A stretch of 6,543 nucleotides of DNA from Bryobacteraceae bacterium (GTDB lineage: Bacteria; Acidobacteriota; Terriglobia; Bryobacterales; Bryobacteraceae). Positions 5,457 to 6,543 of this stretch are shown here, piece by piece. The stretch is taken from assembly GCA_025350445.1 (NCBI GenBank), contig JANXXV010000219.1:1-6543 (forward strand), read 5' to 3'. A program made the position numbers and the translations under genes. Under the pieces are notes generated by a model. That model made no database searches, had not been told where the DNA came from, and saw only the letters and a list, made by a program, of their open reading frames with translations. Position 1 is the stretch's first letter, and each line of letters begins with the position of its first letter.

Positions 5457-6543
5457 AGCGAACCTCCGTCCGCCACTATCGGCGCCCTTGTAGGCGCAGG
5501 CTGCTTGCGTCGGGTGTCCGCGAACCGCTCCACCACAACGTACAACACCGGCACAATGAATACCGCCAGCAGCGTTGCCGCGTTCATGCCGCCGAACACG
5601 GTTGTCCCTAAAGCCCGTCTCGACGCCGCGCCTGCCCCGGTGGCCACCAGCAGCGGGACCACGCCAAGAATGAAGGCGAACGACGTCATCAGAATCGGCC
5701 GCAGCCGCAGGTGCGCCGCCTCGATTGCCGCATCGTATATCGACATGCCCTCTTCACGCCGCAGCTTGGCGAATTCCACAATCAGAATGGCGTTCTTAGC
5801 CGCCAGTCCAATCAACGTAACAATGCCGATCTGCGTGTACACGTCATAGGCGTACGAACGCATGTAGATTGCCGTCAGCGCGCCGAACAAGCCAAGTGGA
5901 ACCGCCAGGATCACCGCGAATGGAATAGCCCAGCTTTCATATAATGCAGCTAGGAATAAAAACACCAGAATCCCCGCGAAGCCAAAGATGAATCCCTCTT
6001 TGCCTTCCGCGAGCCGCTGTTGGAACACCGTTCCCGTCCACTCATACCCGTAGCCTTGCGGCAGGTTCTGGCTGCCGATCTGTTCCATTGCGGCGGCCGC
6101 TTGGCCCGATGTAAAGCCGGCCGCATTCTGGCCAATGATCTTGGCCGTGCGGAAGCGGTTGTAGCGGTAAATCACTTCCGGTCCCGTCATCGGCTTCGCC
6201 TTCACCAACGTACTTAGCGGAACCATCTCGCCTGCCGAAGTCCTTACATAAAACCGGTCGATGTCGTTCGGCCGGTCGCGATACTCCGGCTCCGCCTGCA
6301 TCATTACTTTCCATGTCCGGCCGAAGCGGTTGAAGTCGTTCACGTACAGTCCGCCAAGAAACGTTTGCAGCGCGTTATAGACGTCCGTAATCGGGATGCC
6401 CAGTGTCTGCACTTTGTCGGTGTCCACGTCCACCTTGTATTGCGGCACGTTGTTGCGAAAACTGCTGACCACGTTCGTCAGCTCGGGACGCTGATGGGTG
6501 GCATCCACCACCGCCGCGGCCGCGTCCGCAAGCTGGTTCACAT
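5453..6543 (-). CDS. RND multidrug efflux permease, HAE1 (AcrB/MexB) family, C-terminal part
   Basis: This is the last 362 or so residues of an inner-membrane, proton-driven efflux transporter. Full-length members have about 1,040 residues, so roughly two thirds of the gene lies beyond the right edge and no start is seen here. Fragment residues 1-180 are the second periplasmic (porter/docking) part, including G-G-L-Y-V-N-D-F and G-F-T-S-G-Q-A. Five membrane helices follow, matching TM8-TM12 of AcrB: about 184-200, 206-226, 234-257, 283-303 and 314-337. The proton-relay residues equivalent to AcrB K940, R971 and T978 are present as K249 (in [11 protein letters not shown]), R279 and T286 (in R-L-R-P-I-L-M-T); the paired aspartates of TM4 are outside the window. 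T-G-A-G-A-A-S-R-R (301-309) is also typical. The hydrophobe/amphiphile subtype is well supported over the heavy-metal subtype. It overlaps the channel gene by ATGA, and an adaptor gene is expected upstream. Confidence 0.95.
   Translation of the reverse strand, partial: VNQLADAAAAVVDATHQRPELTNVVSSFRNNVPQYKVDVDTDKVQTLGIPITDVYNALQTFLGGLYVNDFNRFGRTWKVMMQAEPEYRDRPNDIDRFYVRTSAGEMVPLSTLVKAKPMTGPEVIYRYNRFRTAKIIGQNAAGFTSGQAAAAMEQIGSQNLPQGYGYEWTGTVFQQRLAEGKEGFIFGFAGILVFLFLAALYESWAIPFAVILAVPLGLFGALTAIYMRSYAYDVYTQIGIVTLIGLAAKNAILIVEFAKLRREEGMSIYDAAIEAAHLRLRPILMTSFAFILGVVPLLVATGAGAASRRALGTTVFGGMNAATLLAVFIVPVLYVVVERFADTRRKQPAPTRAPIVADGGSL
5461..5467 (-). promoter_or_regulatory. ribosome binding site of the efflux channel gene
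   Basis: Minus-strand GGAGGTT lies inside the last codons of the permease gene (it encodes the Gly-Gly of the C-terminal G-G-S-L). Its GGAGG core sits 6 nt before the ATG at 5456. Together with the 4-bp overlap it decides that start and suggests translational coupling. Confidence 0.8.

Noticed and set aside
5445..5849. 134-codon plus-strand frame opposite the end of the RND permease gene
   Set aside because: Antisense shadow of the conserved transmembrane coding region; composition is driven by the opposite strand.

Overview
The window reads as chromosomal DNA of a free-living Gram-negative bacterium with moderately high GC (about 58% where I counted a coding line). Outer-membrane proteins and an RND efflux system show the Gram-negative envelope. 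The gene style (a short-signal beta-barrel protein, an archaeal-type debranching enzyme beside a glucose-dehydrogenase-like SDR, and a NodT-type efflux lipoprotein) fits Acidobacteriota, for example the Solibacter/Bryobacter group. That placement is an inference from protein character, not a search result.

Left part (1-935): a minus-strand gene for a small secreted outer-membrane beta-barrel protein (137-859, GTG start), with unassigned sequence at the left edge. A 76-bp gap separates it from the divergent plus-strand genes. The barrel protein carries about 35 residues beyond what looks like its natural C-terminal strand.

Centre (936-3769, plus strand): a two-gene carbohydrate operon. The first gene is a glucose 1-dehydrogenase-type short-chain dehydrogenase. 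The second, 26 bp later, is an amylo-alpha-1,6-glucosidase (glycogen debranching enzyme, archaeal/bacterial type). A sensible joint role is that the debranching enzyme frees glucose from alpha-1,6 branch points of glycogen-like polymer and the dehydrogenase oxidises that glucose to gluconolactone with production of NAD(P)H.

Intergenic 3770-4064: 295 bp between converging transcription units, lower in GC (about 51% over 3841-4020). It holds several inverted repeats, an 11-bp direct repeat and, most notably, a 24-bp minus-strand sequence with the exact layout of the 3' end of a tRNA gene (G53, T-loop, T-stem 3' strand, acceptor 3' strand, discriminator, CCA) but no rest of a tRNA. This looks like the attachment-site scar of an integrative element. 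If so, the efflux operon lies on the element side.

Right part (4065-6543, minus strand): the end of an RND multidrug efflux operon. The C-terminal third of an HAE1-type inner-membrane pump (cut by the window edge) overlaps by 4 bp (ATGA) a complete NodT/OprM-type outer-membrane channel lipoprotein. The periplasmic adaptor is expected beyond the right edge.

I see no clearly undescribed multi-gene system here. The items most worth following up are the tRNA-end scar and the debranching enzyme/glucose dehydrogenase pairing.
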